This document shows positions 1 to 12,525 of a stretch of 64,000 bases of DNA, piece after piece. Each line of letters opens with the position of its first letter. The first letter of the stretch is position 1. Source of the DNA: Solimonas sp. K1W22B-7 (GTDB taxonomy: Bacteria; Pseudomonadota; Gammaproteobacteria; Nevskiales; Nevskiaceae); contig NZ_CP031704.1 of the NCBI RefSeq assembly GCF_003428335.1, positions 2,418,001-2,482,000 of the forward strand, read 5' to 3'. The notes under the pieces are model-generated. The model did no database searches and was not told where the DNA came from. It saw nothing but the letters and a program-made list of their open reading frames with translations. Position numbers and translations under genes: made by a program.

Positions 1-1824
<1,824 letters not shown>

Positions 1825-1831
1825 GTTTCGA

Positions 1832-1857
1832 CGGGGCGCCCTCGGGCGCCCCGTTTT
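1832..1857 (+). terminator. Rho-independent terminator after ftsH
   Basis: A 10-bp GC stem (1832-1841 with 1844-1853) with a nominal 2-base loop is followed by TTTT. It lies 7 bases after the ftsH stop and 10 bases before folP, so it probably attenuates read-through into folP rather than fully separating them. Confidence 0.75.
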
Positions 1858-1867
1858 CGCTTTCCCC

Positions 1868-2719
1868 ATGTTCCTCCAACTTCCCAGGCGGCGGTTGGCG
1901 CTCGATGCGCCGGTCGTCATGGGCATCCTCAACGTCACGCCGGATTCCTTCTCGGACGGCGGCGTCCACGCCACGCTGGAACAGGCCTGCGAACGCGCCC
2001 GCCAAATGGTGGCGGAGGGAGCGGGGATCATCGACATCGGCGGCGAGTCGACCCGACCGGGGGCGGCTTCGGTCTCCGAGGCGGAGGAACTGGACCGGGT
2101 GGTCCCGGTGATCGAACGCCTGGCGCGGGAACTCGACGTGGTCCTGTCGGTCGATACCACCAAGCCCTTGGTGATGCGCGAAGCCATCCGGGCTGGCGCT
2201 GAAATGATAAATGATATCAATGCACTGCGAGCCGAATCTGCAGTGGAAACGGCGGCTGCCAGCGGTGCCGCGGTCTGCCTGATGCACATGCAGGGCGAGC
2301 CGCGGACGATGCAGCAGGACCCGCGCTACCAGGACGTGGTGGGCGAAGTGCATGCCTTCCTGCAGGAACGCATCCGGCACTGCCTGGCCGCCGGCATCGG
2401 CCGGGAGCGCATCGCCGTGGACCCCGGCTTCGGTTTCGGCAAGCGGCTGGAGCACAACCAGGCGCTGCTGGGCCGGCTGGCCGCTTTCGACGATCTTGGC
2501 TGCCCCCTGTTGGCGGGGTTGTCGCGCAAGTCGATGTTTGGACAATTGCTGGGCCTGCCGGTCGAGCGCCGCCTGCCGGCCAGCCTGGCCGCCGCGGTGC
2601 TTGCCGCATGGCAGGGGGCAAGAATCCTGCGCGTCCATGACGTGGGTCCTACCGTAGAGGCACTGAAGGTCGCACAATTCGCAAGGCAGGCCGGAACGCC
2701 GGCTGCCCCAACGGGCTAG
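1868..2719 (+). CDS. folP: Dihydropteroate synthase
   Basis: Condenses hydroxymethyl-dihydropterin pyrophosphate with p-aminobenzoate in folate synthesis, and is the sulfonamide target. Signatures: MGILNVTPDSFSDGG near residues 18-32, the GGESTRPGA loop, the DINA segment, DPGFGFGK and the late SRKS motif. I chose ATG 1868 because the protein then begins just before the conserved core. The frame stays open upstream into ftsH but shows no folate-enzyme sequence there. Length 283 aa is normal. The stop codon TAG lies in the CTAG that forms the left edge of the palindromic element 2716-2985, so the last residues could have been altered by its insertion. Confidence 0.97.
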   Translation: MFLQLPRRRLALDAPVVMGILNVTPDSFSDGGVHATLEQACERARQMVAEGAGIIDIGGESTRPGAASVSEAEELDRVVPVIERLARELDVVLSVDTTKPLVMREAIRAGAEMINDINALRAESAVETAAASGAAVCLMHMQGEPRTMQQDPRYQDVVGEVHAFLQERIRHCLAAGIGRERIAVDPGFGFGKRLEHNQALLGRLAAFDDLGCPLLAGLSRKSMFGQLLGLPVERRLPASLAAAVLAAWQGARILRVHDVGPTVEALKVAQFARQAGTPAAPTG

Positions 2720-2985
2720 GGCCTGTTAACACTACGGCAGTCGCTGCGATGCCCCCGTATTTGCGGCCAGGCAAGGCGCGAGGAGAGAGTTTGGTGGTTC
2801 CAAATAACCGACGAGCAACACAGCATGGCCGCAAAGACGGGGGCACCCGAAGGGCGGGGCCGCCTGGGCGCAGGGCGGCGCCCCGAGTCGCTGATGTACT
2901 TCGAGTACACGGCGCGCCTCGGGGCATAGCCCTGCACCCAGGCGGCCTCCGTCGCAGCGACTGCCGTAGTGTTAACAGGCCCTAG
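2716..2985. repeat. 270-bp three-armed palindromic element (MITE-like)
   Basis: Perfect 34-bp terminal inverted repeats at 2716-2749 and 2952-2985, each ending in CTAG. Inside are two further long imperfect hairpins: 2751-2772 with 2823-2844, and 2858-2887 with 2918-2947. The second has a small TGTACT/AGTACA palindrome at its tip. Transcribed, it would fold as a closed stem with two arms; as DNA it could extrude a cruciform. It sits between folP and glmM and contains no credible gene. CTAG or TA may be a target-site duplication. Confidence 0.85.
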
Positions 2986-2997
2986 AGAGATAACGAT

Positions 2998-4353
<1,356 letters not shown>

Positions 4354-4358
4354 GGATA

Positions 4359-4466
4359 CGAATAAACCTACTGCGCTGCCCGATCTTGCATCTCCGGTGC
4401 TCGCCGTACTTCAGTACGGCTCCGCTCCTCGATGCAACCTCGGGCATGCTCGCTACGGTTTCTTCG
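4359..4466. repeat. Palindromic intergenic repeat, family B copy 1
   Basis: An imperfect long stem runs from CGAATAAACC at 4359 to GGTTTCTTCG ending at 4466, with internal pairing TTGCATC/GATGCAA and an apical hairpin GCCGTACT-TC-AGTACGGC. A second, longer copy is at 28432-28598. It begins 5 bases after the glmM stop codon. Confidence 0.8.
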
Positions 4467-4533
4467 CACCCTCATGGGGTGATCCTCTAAAATCCACGAT
4501 TCACCGAACAAATAACCGAGACAGGGGAATGCA

Positions 4534-5304
4534 ATGAGCCGCCGTTACATGGTTGCCGGCAACTGGAAGATGAATGGCAACCGCGCCGAGAACGCGGTGC
4601 TGCTGGACGGCCTGCTGGCCGGTGCCGGCACCCATGCGAAGGTCGAAATCCTGGTCTGCCCGCCGTTCCCCTACCTGGACTCGGTCGGCACCCGCCTGCA
4701 GGGTTCCGCCGTGCTGCTCGGTGCCCAGAACCTCAGCGAGCAGGACAAGGCCGGCGCCTACACCGGCGAAGTGTTGGGCGCGATGCTGCGCGACACCGGC
4801 TGCGGCCATGTCCTGGTGGGCCACTCCGAGCGCCGTGCGCTCTACGGTGAGACCGACGCCCTGGTGGCGCAGAAGTACCAGGCCGCGCAGCGCGCCGGGC
4901 TGGTACCGGTGCTCTGCGTCGGCGAGACCCTGGCCGAGCGCGAGGGCGGGCAGACCGAGGCGGTGCTGGCGCGCCAGCTGGCCGCGGTGCTGGACCTCTG
5001 TGGTATCGACAGCTTCGCCAACGCCGTCGTCGCCTATGAGCCGGTCTGGGCCATCGGCACCGGCAAGACCGCCTCGCCGCAGCAGGCGCAGGACGCCCAT
5101 GCCTTCATTCGTGGCCAACTGCGCGGTCGCAGTGCTAATATTGCGGATTCCACGCGGATTCTTTACGGCGGCAGCGTCAAGGCGGACAACGCCCAGGCGC
5201 TTTTCGCCAATCCGGATGTCGACGGCGGCCTGATCGGCGGCGCATCCCTCAAGGCCGCGGATTTTCTGGCGATCTGCGCCGCGGCGCAGTCGTTGAGCCA
5301 ATAG
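4534..5304 (+). CDS. tpiA: Triosephosphate isomerase
   Basis: Interconverts DHAP and glyceraldehyde-3-phosphate in the cytoplasm. Visible: N-terminal GNWKMNG with the catalytic lysine, GHSERR with the catalytic histidine, YEPVWAIGTGK with the catalytic glutamate, and the phosphate-binding GGSV and GLIGGASL loops. Length 256 aa is standard. A purine-rich GGGGAA precedes ATG 4534. Placement between glmM and secG is the order seen in pseudomonads and relatives. Confidence 0.98.
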   Translation: MSRRYMVAGNWKMNGNRAENAVLLDGLLAGAGTHAKVEILVCPPFPYLDSVGTRLQGSAVLLGAQNLSEQDKAGAYTGEVLGAMLRDTGCGHVLVGHSERRALYGETDALVAQKYQAAQRAGLVPVLCVGETLAEREGGQTEAVLARQLAAVLDLCGIDSFANAVVAYEPVWAIGTGKTASPQQAQDAHAFIRGQLRGRSANIADSTRILYGGSVKADNAQALFANPDVDGGLIGGASLKAADFLAICAAAQSLSQ

Positions 5305-5317
5305 GATTTTCGAGTAA

Positions 5318-5680
5318 ATGCATACGATTCTGGTCATCGTGCAGGTATTGGTGGCGCTCGGCCTGGTCGGGCTGATCCTGCTGCAGCACGGCAAGGGCGC
5401 CGACGCCGGCGCCGCTTTCGGCAGCGGCGCCTCCGGCACCGTCTTCGGCTCGCGCGGCACTGCCAACTTCCTGTCGCGTGCGACGGCCTGGCTGGCGACG
5501 GTGTTCTTCGCCACCAGCCTGGCCCTGGCCTACCTGGTGCATGGCGCCAAGGCACCGACCTCGGTGACCGACAGCATCCCGCAGCAGGCCCCGGCCACCG
5601 CTCCGGTCCCGTCCGTGCCGGCTGCTCCGGCCCCGTCCGCCGATCCCGCCGCGCCCAAGGCGCCGGTGGTTCCGGAGTAA
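5318..5680 (+). CDS. secG: Preprotein translocase subunit SecG
   Basis: Small auxiliary subunit of the SecYEG channel. Two membrane helices (about residues 3-22 and 52-74) flank the conserved LILLQHGKGADAGAAFG loop and FLSRAT. The roughly 45-residue C-terminal tail is rich in Ala and Pro, low-complexity and variable in this family. It starts 13 bases after tpiA and ends just before a short palindrome and the tRNA-Leu gene, matching the secG-leuU order of E. coli. Confidence 0.96.
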   Translation: MHTILVIVQVLVALGLVGLILLQHGKGADAGAAFGSGASGTVFGSRGTANFLSRATAWLATVFFATSLALAYLVHGAKAPTSVTDSIPQQAPATAPVPSVPAAPAPSADPAAPKAPVVPE

Positions 5681-5686
5681 GAAGCA

Positions 5687-5759
5687 GTCCGCGAATGAAC
5701 GCGAATTAACGCAAATGTCTGAATGGGTTATTTGCGTTTATTAGCGTTAATTTGCGGAC
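5687..5759. repeat. Inverted repeat, GCGAATNAACGC family, copy 1
   Basis: 30-bp imperfect arms at 5687-5716 and 5730-5759 made of short repeated units (GCGAATGAAC, GCGAATTAAC and their complements). Related to the longer copy at 11362-11465. Begins 6 bases after the secG stop. Confidence 0.75.
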
Positions 5760-5784
5760 CGGGGTTTTGATTCTTCAAAGCCTA

Positions 5785-5813
5785 GAGACAAATCAGAAAA
5801 CGGGCGCTACAAT
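5785..5813 (+). promoter_or_regulatory. Probable promoter of tRNA-Leu
   Basis: GAGACA at 5785-5790, a 17-base spacer and TACAAT at 5808-5813, about 57 bases before the tRNA. The -10 is good and the -35 partial. Confidence 0.5.
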
Positions 5814-5870
5814 CCGCGCCCCTCGACGGACCGCAGCGATATCGCGATCCACCGATGGTTTTGGTTCAGT

Positions 5871-5955
5871 GCCCACGTGGTGGAATTGGTAGACACACTA
5901 CCTTGAGGTGGTAACGGCGAAAGCCATGGGAGTTCGAGTCTCTCCGTGGGCACCA
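5871..5955 (+). tRNA. leuU: tRNA-Leu (anticodon GAG)
   Basis: An 85-nt gene with a 7-bp acceptor stem GCCCACG/CGTGGGC, D-arm with GGTAGAC, anticodon loop TTGAGGT giving GAG, a long variable arm typical of class II tRNAs, T-arm GTTCGAGTC and encoded CCA. The outermost anticodon-stem pair appears mismatched (C/A). The position after secG corresponds to leuU in E. coli. Confidence 0.95.
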
Positions 5956-6037
5956 CCCCAAAAGCAAGACCCGGGAAGTACTGTATTCCGGGGCGGTTCC
6001 AGGGCTGGTGGAAATGGTCCGGGACAGCGCAAAGTGG

Positions 6038-6066
6038 TTGATTGATCAGCGGTAACAGACTACAAT
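6038..6066 (+). promoter_or_regulatory. Promoter of initiator tRNA gene
   Basis: TTGATT at 6038-6043, exactly 17 bases, TACAAT at 6061-6066, ending 14 bases before the tRNA. A strong sigma-70 match that could also feed the downstream rimP-nusA-infB genes by read-through. Confidence 0.75.
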
Positions 6067-6080
6067 GGTCGTCTGTCTGG

Positions 6081-6157
<77 letters not shown>

Positions 6158-6184
6158 ATTTAAGATTTATGTAGGCTCCGACAT

Positions 6185-6204
6185 GGCCCCTTGTGGGCCT
6201 TTTT
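6185..6204 (+). terminator. Terminator after tRNA-fMet
   Basis: Hairpin GGCCC-CTTGT-GGGCC (6185-6199) followed by TTTTT. It is short, so read-through into rimP is plausible. Confidence 0.7.
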
Positions 6205-6226
6205 CATTTCTGAAGATTTTCTGAAG

Positions 6227-6691
6227 ATGACCGTGCTGCGTGAAAGGTTGGTACAGCTGCTGGAGCCCGTCGTGGAATCGATGGGTTACGAGCTTGTGCT
6301 GCTTGAGTACAGCCCGAACAGCCACAACGCCCTGCTGCGCCTTTTCATCGACAGCGCCGGCGGCATTGGCCTGGAAGATTGCGAGAAGGTCAGCCGCGAA
6401 GTGGCTGCCCAGCTGGATGTCGAAGACCCCATCAGCACCCCTTATTCACTGGAAGTGTCGTCGCCTGGCCTCGATCGCCCGCTGGCCAAGCCGGCGCATT
6501 TCGAGCGTTTCATGAACGAGCAGGCGCGCATCCAGTTGCTGGCCCCCAAGAACGGACGCCGCCGCTACATCGGCTGGATCCGTGCCGTCGGTGACAGGGC
6601 GGTGACCCTTGAAACCGAGCAGGGCAGCATCGAATTCGAATATTCCGAGATGGAACGGGCTCGTCTCGTTCCTGACTATGACCGGGAGTAG
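6227..6691 (+). CDS. rimP: Ribosome maturation factor RimP
   Basis: Binds the 30S subunit and helps its maturation. I chose ATG 6227 (154 aa), since the longer frame from 6191 would begin inside the upstream terminator. Sequence features: N-terminal domain with GYELVLLEY, the conserved SREVAAQLD, the highly conserved SLEVSSPGLDRPL around residues 77-89, then the small Sm-like C-terminal domain. First gene of the rimP-nusA-infB-rbfA-truB series, with nusA starting 6 bases later. Confidence 0.96.
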   Translation: MTVLRERLVQLLEPVVESMGYELVLLEYSPNSHNALLRLFIDSAGGIGLEDCEKVSREVAAQLDVEDPISTPYSLEVSSPGLDRPLAKPAHFERFMNEQARIQLLAPKNGRRRYIGWIRAVGDRAVTLETEQGSIEFEYSEMERARLVPDYDRE

Positions 6692-6697
6692 CAGCGC

Positions 6698-8188
6698 GTG
6701 AACAAGAACATTCTCTTGATGGTAGACGTGGTCTCCAACGAGAAGGGCGTCGAGAAGGAAATGATTTTCCTGGCCCTCGAGGCCGCGCTCGCTTCCGCCG
6801 GCAAGGAAAAGTACGGTGACGAGTCCGAACTGCGCGTCGCCATCGACCGCCACACGGGCGAATACGACACCTACCGCCGCTGGACCGTCCTGGAGGACGA
6901 CAGCGAGGACTTCGAGTTCCCCGAGCGCCAGATCAAGCTGACCTATGCGCAGAAGGAAAAGGACGACGCCGAAGCCGGTGACGTCATCGAGCGCAAGGTC
7001 GAGTCCGTCGACTTCGGCCGCATCGGCGCGCAGAAGGCCAAGCAGGTCATCGTGCAGAAGGTGCGCGAGGCCGAGCGTTCCCAGATCGTGGCGGCCTACA
7101 AGGCCCGCGTCGGCGAGTTGATCACCGGCCTGGTCAAGCGCATCGAGCGCGGCAACGTCATTCTCGACCTGGGCGGCAACGCCGAGGCCATCGTGTTGCG
7201 CGACCAGCTGATCCCGCGCGAGCCGGTGCGTCCGGGCGACCGCATGCGCGGCTACCTCTACGAGGTCAGCCCGCAGGTCCGCGGCCCGCAGCTGTTCCTG
7301 TCGCGCACCTCGCCGCAGTACCTGATGGAGCTGTTCAAGCTCGAAGTGCCGGAAATCGCACAGGGCCTGATCGAACTCAAGGGCGCCGCCCGCGACCCGG
7401 GCCTGCGCGCCAAGATCGCGGTGCAGGCCAAGGACAAGCGTATCGATCCGGTCGGCGCCTGCGTCGGCATGCGCGGTTCGCGCGTGCAGAGCGTGTCCAA
7501 CGAGCTGGCCGGCGAGCGCGTCGACATCGTGCCCTGGGACGACAACATCGCCCAGTTCGTCATCAATGCCATGGCCCCGGCCGAGGTCGAGACCATCGTC
7601 GTCGACGAGGAATCCCACGCCATGACCATCGGCGTGTCGGAAGACAAGCTGGCGCAGGCCATCGGCCGCGGCGGCCAGAACGTGCGCCTGGCGTCCGAGC
7701 TGACCGGCTGGTCGCTCAACGTCATGACGGCCACCGAGGCCGAGGCCAAGAAGGAACAGGAAAACCAGGGTGTCCTGCAGGTGTTCATGGACAACCTCGA
7801 CGTCGATGCCGAAGTCGCCAGCGTGCTGGTGCAGGAGGGCTTCACCTCGCTGGAGGAGATCGCCTACGTGCCGGCCGAGGAGCTGCTGCAGATCGAGGAG
7901 TTCGACGAAGCCATCGTCGAGGAGCTGCGCAACCGCGCACGCGACGTGCTGCTGACCAAGGCGATCGCCAAGGCCGAGCGCGCCGCCGGCGCGACGCCTT
8001 CCGACGACCTGCTGTCGCTGGACGGCATCGACGAAGACACCGCCTACGCGCTGGCCGAGGCCGGTGTGGCGAACTGCGAGGCCCTCGCGGATCTCGCCAC
8101 CGATGAATTGCTGGAAATGTTGCCCGACCTGGGCGACGAGCGGGCCTCCGCGCTGATCATGGCGGCGCGTACCAAGGCTTATGCCTGA
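6698..8188 (+). CDS. nusA: Transcription termination/antitermination factor NusA
   Basis: Binds RNA polymerase and nascent RNA to control pausing, termination and antitermination. Starts at GTG 6698, 6 bases after rimP. Domains: N-terminal RNAP-binding domain (1-125, with QKVREAER), S1 domain (about 135-200), two KH domains (about 230-345, with [12 protein letters not shown] and [12 protein letters not shown]), and two acidic C-terminal repeats (about 365-420 and 435-495) as in gammaproteobacteria. At 496 aa it is full length. Confidence 0.98.
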   Translation: MNKNILLMVDVVSNEKGVEKEMIFLALEAALASAGKEKYGDESELRVAIDRHTGEYDTYRRWTVLEDDSEDFEFPERQIKLTYAQKEKDDAEAGDVIERKVESVDFGRIGAQKAKQVIVQKVREAERSQIVAAYKARVGELITGLVKRIERGNVILDLGGNAEAIVLRDQLIPREPVRPGDRMRGYLYEVSPQVRGPQLFLSRTSPQYLMELFKLEVPEIAQGLIELKGAARDPGLRAKIAVQAKDKRIDPVGACVGMRGSRVQSVSNELAGERVDIVPWDDNIAQFVINAMAPAEVETIVVDEESHAMTIGVSEDKLAQAIGRGGQNVRLASELTGWSLNVMTATEAEAKKEQENQGVLQVFMDNLDVDAEVASVLVQEGFTSLEEIAYVPAEELLQIEEFDEAIVEELRNRARDVLLTKAIAKAERAAGATPSDDLLSLDGIDEDTAYALAEAGVANCEALADLATDELLEMLPDLGDERASALIMAARTKAYA

Positions 8189-8214
8189 GGCCGCCTGAAG
8201 GCGAAGGAAGCACT

Positions 8215-10938
8215 ATGTCGACTAATGTCACGGTTCAGGATTTTGCCAACGAGCTGAAGAGGCCTGTGGCCGAACTGCTGGTTCAGTTCAGCGAGGCCGG
8301 CGTGCCGGTCGCCGACGCGCTGTCCGCGGTCACGCCGGAAAACAAGGTGGCGCTGCTGGCCTACCTGCGCCAGAAGGCGCCGGGCGGGGCGGGTGGCGGT
8401 ACGCTGAGCGCACGCAGCAGCATCACCCTCAAGCGCAAGGAAACCACCGAGCTCAAGTTCGGCGGTGGCCGTGGCGCGCCGACCAAGACGGTCAGCATCG
8501 AGGTGCGCAAGAAGCGCACCTACGTCAAGGAAGACCTGCTCGAGGCCGGCAACGAAGCCGCCGCTCTTACCGCCGCGGCCGCCCAGCCGCAGGACGAGGA
8601 ATCGATCCGCGCCGCCGAGGAAGCCGCGCAGCGCCTGGCCGCCGAGCGCGAAGCCGCCGCCGCGCATGCCGCCGAACTGGCCGCCCAGCACGCCGAGAAC
8701 GAGCTGGCGCGCCAGCAGGCCGTTGCCGAGGAAGAGCGCAAGCGCGCCGAAGCCGAGGCCGCAGCCCGCGCAGCCCGCGAGACGCACGAGCGCAAGCTGA
8801 AGGAAGACCCGCTGTACCGCGCCAAGTACGAGGCCGAGTCCTCGCGCAACCGCGCTGCCGAGAACGTGCGCCGTGCCGCCGAGGCCGCGCGCCTGGCCGC
8901 CCTGGCACCGCCGCCGCCGCCGCCCGCCCCCGTGGTGGCGCCGCGCCGGCCGCCGGCCGCCGCTGCCGCGACCCCGGCACCGGGAACCGCCCCGGCACCC
9001 GCCGGTGCCGATCGTGGCGGCCGCCGCGACGACCGTCACCACCGCACCGAGCTGCACCTGGCCGAAGGCAAGGGCGGCAAGCGCGACAACAAGAAGAGCA
9101 AGAAGCCCACCGGCCGCATTCGCGTCGACAATGCCCACGGCTTCGAGAAGCCGGTGGCGCCGATCGTGCGCGAGGTCGAGGTGCCGGAGGCGATCACTGT
9201 CGGTGAGTTGGCCAACCGCATGGCGGTCAAGGCCACCGAGCTGATCAAGGTCATGATGAAGAACGGCGTCATGGCCACCATCAACCAGACCCTCGACCAG
9301 GACACCGCGGTGCTGATGGTCGAGGAAATGGGCCACACGGTCCGCACGGTCAAGGCCAGCGACTTCGAGGAAAGCCTCGAGCAGGCCGTCACCGGCGCCG
9401 AGCAGGAGGGCGAGGGCACCACCCGTCCGCCGGTGGTCACCATCATGGGCCACGTCGACCACGGCAAGACCTCGCTGCTGGATCACATCCGCAAGACCCG
9501 CGTCGCCGCGGGCGAGGCGGGCGGCATCACGCAGCACATCGGCGCGTACCACGTGGAAACGCCGAAGGGCATCATCACCTTCCTCGACACTCCGGGCCAC
9601 GCCGCGTTCACCAAGATGCGCGCCCGCGGCGCCCAGGTGACCGACATCGTGATCCTGGTGGTGGCGGCGGACGACGGCGTCATGCCGCAGACCCGCGAGG
9701 CCATCCAGCACGCCAAGTCGGCCAAGGCGCCGATGATCGTGGCGGTGACCAAGATCGACAAGCCGGATGCGGACCTCGATCGCGTCAAGAACGAGCTGAC
9801 CAAGTACGAAGTGGTCGCCGAAGAATGGGGTGGCGACACCCAGATCGTCGGCGTGTCCGCCTTCACCGGCCAGGGCATCGATGCCCTGCTCGACGCGATC
9901 CTGGTGCAGGCCGAAATCCTCGAGCTGACCGCGCCGATCGACGCGCCGGCTCGCGGCAACATCCTGGAATCCTCGGTGGAGAAGGGCCGTGGCCCGGTCG
10001 CCACCGTGCTGGTTCGCGCCGGTACCCTGAAGCAGGGCGACGTGATCCTCAGCGGTCCGCATTTCGGCCGCGTGCGTGCGATGTTCGACGAGGCCGGCCG
10101 TCCCGTGAAGGAAGTCGGTCCCTCGATACCCGTGCAGGTGCTGGGCCTGTCCGGCGCCCCGGATGCCGGCGACGACGTGGTCGTCGTGGCCGACGAGCGC
10201 AAGGCCCGTGAACTGGCCGTGGTGCGTGAGCAGAAGGCCCGCGAGCAGCGCATGGCGCAGTCGCAGGCCGTGCGCATGGACCAGGTCTTCGCCCGTATGG
10301 GCGAGGGCGAGCAGAAGTCGCTCAACCTGATGGTCAAGGCCGACGTGCAGGGCTCCGCGGAAGCGATTTCCGAAGCGCTGCGCAAGCTGCCCAGTGCCGA
10401 GGTCAAGGTCAACGTGCTGTCGACCACGCTGGGCGGCATCAACGAGTCCGACGTCGACCTGGCGCTGGCGTCCAAGGCCATCATCATCGGCTTCAACGTC
10501 CGTGCCGACGGCGGCGCGCGCAAGCACATCCAGGATACGGGTGTGGACGTGCGCTACTACTCGATCATCTACGAGATCATGGACGACGTCTCCGACGCCA
10601 TCTCGGGCCTGCTGGGCACCGAGACGCGCGAGCAGATCGTCGGCATCGCGCAGGTCCGCGATGTGTTCCGCAGCTCCAAGTTCGGCGCCATCGCCGGCTG
10701 CCTGGTCATCGACGGCGCGGTGCAGAAGAACCTGCCGATCCGCGTGCTGCGCAACCAGACGGTCATCTACGAAGGCACGCTGGAATCGCTGCGCCGCTTC
10801 AAGGACGACGTGTCCAAGGTCGAGGCCGGCACCGAGTGCGGCATCGGCGTGAAGGACTACAACGACGTCAAGGCCGGCGACCAGATCGAGTGCTTCCAGC
10901 GCATCGAAGTGCGTCGCAAGGTCGAGGCGACAGCCTGA
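8215..10938 (+). CDS. infB: Translation initiation factor IF-2
   Basis: GTPase that places initiator tRNA on the 30S subunit and promotes subunit joining. Layout: IF2N domain (1-50), a long Ala/Glu-rich charged region and Pro-rich linker (about 90-300), a second IF2N motif near 325-350, G domain with GHVDHGKT at 412-419, DTPGH and TKID motifs, then domains II-IV. At 907 aa it is in the normal range for the long proteobacterial form. Starts 26 bases after nusA and ends 2 bases before rbfA. Confidence 0.98.
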   Translation: MSTNVTVQDFANELKRPVAELLVQFSEAGVPVADALSAVTPENKVALLAYLRQKAPGGAGGGTLSARSSITLKRKETTELKFGGGRGAPTKTVSIEVRKKRTYVKEDLLEAGNEAAALTAAAAQPQDEESIRAAEEAAQRLAAEREAAAAHAAELAAQHAENELARQQAVAEEERKRAEAEAAARAARETHERKLKEDPLYRAKYEAESSRNRAAENVRRAAEAARLAALAPPPPPPAPVVAPRRPPAAAAATPAPGTAPAPAGADRGGRRDDRHHRTELHLAEGKGGKRDNKKSKKPTGRIRVDNAHGFEKPVAPIVREVEVPEAITVGELANRMAVKATELIKVMMKNGVMATINQTLDQDTAVLMVEEMGHTVRTVKASDFEESLEQAVTGAEQEGEGTTRPPVVTIMGHVDHGKTSLLDHIRKTRVAAGEAGGITQHIGAYHVETPKGIITFLDTPGHAAFTKMRARGAQVTDIVILVVAADDGVMPQTREAIQHAKSAKAPMIVAVTKIDKPDADLDRVKNELTKYEVVAEEWGGDTQIVGVSAFTGQGIDALLDAILVQAEILELTAPIDAPARGNILESSVEKGRGPVATVLVRAGTLKQGDVILSGPHFGRVRAMFDEAGRPVKEVGPSIPVQVLGLSGAPDAGDDVVVVADERKARELAVVREQKAREQRMAQSQAVRMDQVFARMGEGEQKSLNLMVKADVQGSAEAISEALRKLPSAEVKVNVLSTTLGGINESDVDLALASKAIIIGFNVRADGGARKHIQDTGVDVRYYSIIYEIMDDVSDAISGLLGTETREQIVGIAQVRDVFRSSKFGAIAGCLVIDGAVQKNLPIRVLRNQTVIYEGTLESLRRFKDDVSKVEAGTECGIGVKDYNDVKAGDQIECFQRIEVRRKVEATA

Positions 10939-10940
10939 CC

Positions 10941-11360
10941 GTGCCCAGGGAATATCCGCGCAAGCTACGCGTCAACACCCAGCTGCAGGCCGAGCTGTCG
11001 CAGCTGATCCGCAGCGAGCTGTCGGATCCCCGCGTGGCCGGCGTCACCGTGACCAGCGTCGACGTGGCGCCGGACATGCGCGAGGCCAAGGTCATGGTCA
11101 GCCTGATCGGCTCCGACGAGCAGCTCAAGCAGGCGGTGAAGGGCCTCGGCAGTGCCGCCGGCAAGCTGCGCCATGGCCTGGCCAAGCGCATGCTGCTGCG
11201 CACCGTGCCCAACCTGCGCTTCGTGCCGGACCTGGCGCTGCGTGCCGGCGACGAGGTCAGCGGCCTGATCCGCAGCGTGATCGAGGCCGACAAGCAGCAC
11301 GCCCGCGACCGCGGCGAAGAGCCGGGCGGCGAGCAGGACGCCCCTGAAGAAAAGCAATGA
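10941..11360 (+). CDS. rbfA: Ribosome-binding factor A
   Basis: Binds helix 1 of 16S rRNA during 30S maturation and cold adaptation. I place the start at GTG 10941, two bases after the infB stop, where the family N-terminus PREYPRKLRV begins; the frame open further upstream lies inside infB. It has the KH-like fold signatures VAGVTVTSVDVAPD and LRFVPDLAL. The C-terminus is an acidic, Glu/Gly-rich tail. 139 aa. Confidence 0.95.
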   Translation: MPREYPRKLRVNTQLQAELSQLIRSELSDPRVAGVTVTSVDVAPDMREAKVMVSLIGSDEQLKQAVKGLGSAAGKLRHGLAKRMLLRTVPNLRFVPDLALRAGDEVSGLIRSVIEADKQHARDRGEEPGGEQDAPEEKQ

Positions 11361-11361
11361 C

Positions 11362-11465
11362 TTGCCGCGGATTACGCGGATGAACGCGGATCAAGATGCA
11401 TTGCGGCCAAGCTGGATTCTTGAAGTCTTTGTAAAATCCGTGTCATCCGCGTTGATCCGCGGCAA
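11362..11465. repeat. Inverted repeat, CGCGGATNAACGCGGAT family, copy 2
   Basis: 30-base imperfect arms at 11362-11391 and 11436-11465, both beginning or ending in the identical TTGCCGCGGAT/ATCCGCGGCAA. The unit structure resembles 5687-5759. It fills almost the whole rbfA-truB gap, starting one base after the rbfA stop. Confidence 0.8.
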
Positions 11466-11480
11466 AAACTTCTTTTCCGC

Positions 11481-12404
11481 ATGAAATCCCGGATTCCCCG
11501 GCGTCCGGTCCACGGCATCCTGCTGTTCGACAAGCCGCTGGGCCTGTCCTCCAACGATGCCCTGCAGCGCGTCAAGCGCCTGTTCCGCGCCGAAAAGGCC
11601 GGCCACACCGGTAGCCTCGATCCCCTGGCCAGCGGCATGCTGCCGATCTGCTTCGGCCAGTCCACCAAGCTCTGCGGCTACCTGCTCGACTCCGACAAGC
11701 GCTACACCGCGCGCCTGCGCCTGGGCGAGAAGACCGTCACCGGCGACGCCGAGGGCGAGGTCATCGCCCGCAGCGACGCCAGCCTACTGACGCGCGAGGC
11801 CCTGGAAGCGGTCCTGCCGGCCTTCACCGGCCCCATCATCCAGGTGCCGCCGATGTACTCGGCGATCAAGGTCCAGGGCCAGCGGCTCTATGAACTGGCC
11901 CGCGAGGGCGTCGAGATCGAGCGCCAGCCGCGCCAGCTGACGATCCACGCGCTGCGCCTGACCGCCTTCGGCGGCGGCGAGTGCGAGCTGGAAGTGCATT
12001 GTTCCAAGGGTACCTATATCCGCACCCTGGCCGAGGATATCGCGGCGGCGGCGGGGCATTGCGCCCACCTGGCGGGCCTGCGCCGCAGCGCGGTCGATCC
12101 CTTCGAGGGTGAGTTGCTGGACTGGGCGGCCCTGGAGGCGCTGGCGGTGCAGGGCGAGGCGGCCCTCGACGCCTGCCTGATCGACCCGGCCCAGGCCCTG
12201 CGCGACTGGCCCCAGCTGCGGCTGGAACAGGAGCGGGCGCACTATCTGGAGCGCGGCCAGGCCGTGCGGGTCGCCGGCGCCCCCCGCGAGGGACGGGTGG
12301 CGGTCCTGGACGAGGGCGGCCGGCTTTTGTGCCTGGCCGAGATCGACGCCGACGGCATGGTGGCACCGCGCCGCTGGATGGCGGCCCCGCCAGCCGGGCA
12401 ATGA
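11481..12404 (+). CDS. truB: tRNA pseudouridine(55) synthase
   Basis: Makes pseudouridine 55 in the T-loop of tRNAs. The catalytic motif GHTGSLDPLASG carries the nucleophilic Asp at residue 47. Also visible are the substrate-binding RYTARLRLG, PPMYSAIK, and the KGTYIRTLAEDI motif with its conserved Arg. The C-terminal part (from about 230) is a PUA-like extension. 307 aa, full length. Conserved place between rbfA and rpsO. Confidence 0.97.
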   Translation: MKSRIPRRPVHGILLFDKPLGLSSNDALQRVKRLFRAEKAGHTGSLDPLASGMLPICFGQSTKLCGYLLDSDKRYTARLRLGEKTVTGDAEGEVIARSDASLLTREALEAVLPAFTGPIIQVPPMYSAIKVQGQRLYELAREGVEIERQPRQLTIHALRLTAFGGGECELEVHCSKGTYIRTLAEDIAAAAGHCAHLAGLRRSAVDPFEGELLDWAALEALAVQGEAALDACLIDPAQALRDWPQLRLEQERAHYLERGQAVRVAGAPREGRVAVLDEGGRLLCLAEIDADGMVAPRRWMAAPPAGQ

Positions 12405-12451
12405 ATCGCCCCGCCGCCGGTCGGTTGGTTAAAAAATCCCGCAGGAATCAC

Positions 12452-12481
12452 TTGTTAGGCCATGCCCCGGGCCGCTATAAT
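12452..12481 (+). promoter_or_regulatory. rpsO promoter
   Basis: TTGTTA at 12452-12457, 18-base spacer, consensus TATAAT at 12476-12481, 44 bases before the rpsO ATG. Matches the known separate rpsO promoter arrangement in enterobacteria. Confidence 0.75.
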
Positions 12482-12525
12482 CCGGCGCTTTACGACAGAC
12501 GATTTTAGAGTTGGAGCAAGAGTCA

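Noticed and set aside
2749-2985. Short open frame inside the palindromic element
   Set aside because: It follows both arms of the inverted repeat and has no gene-like codon pattern.
8179-10527. 782-codon open frame on the minus strand
   Set aside because: Antisense of infB; Gly/His/Val-rich shadow.
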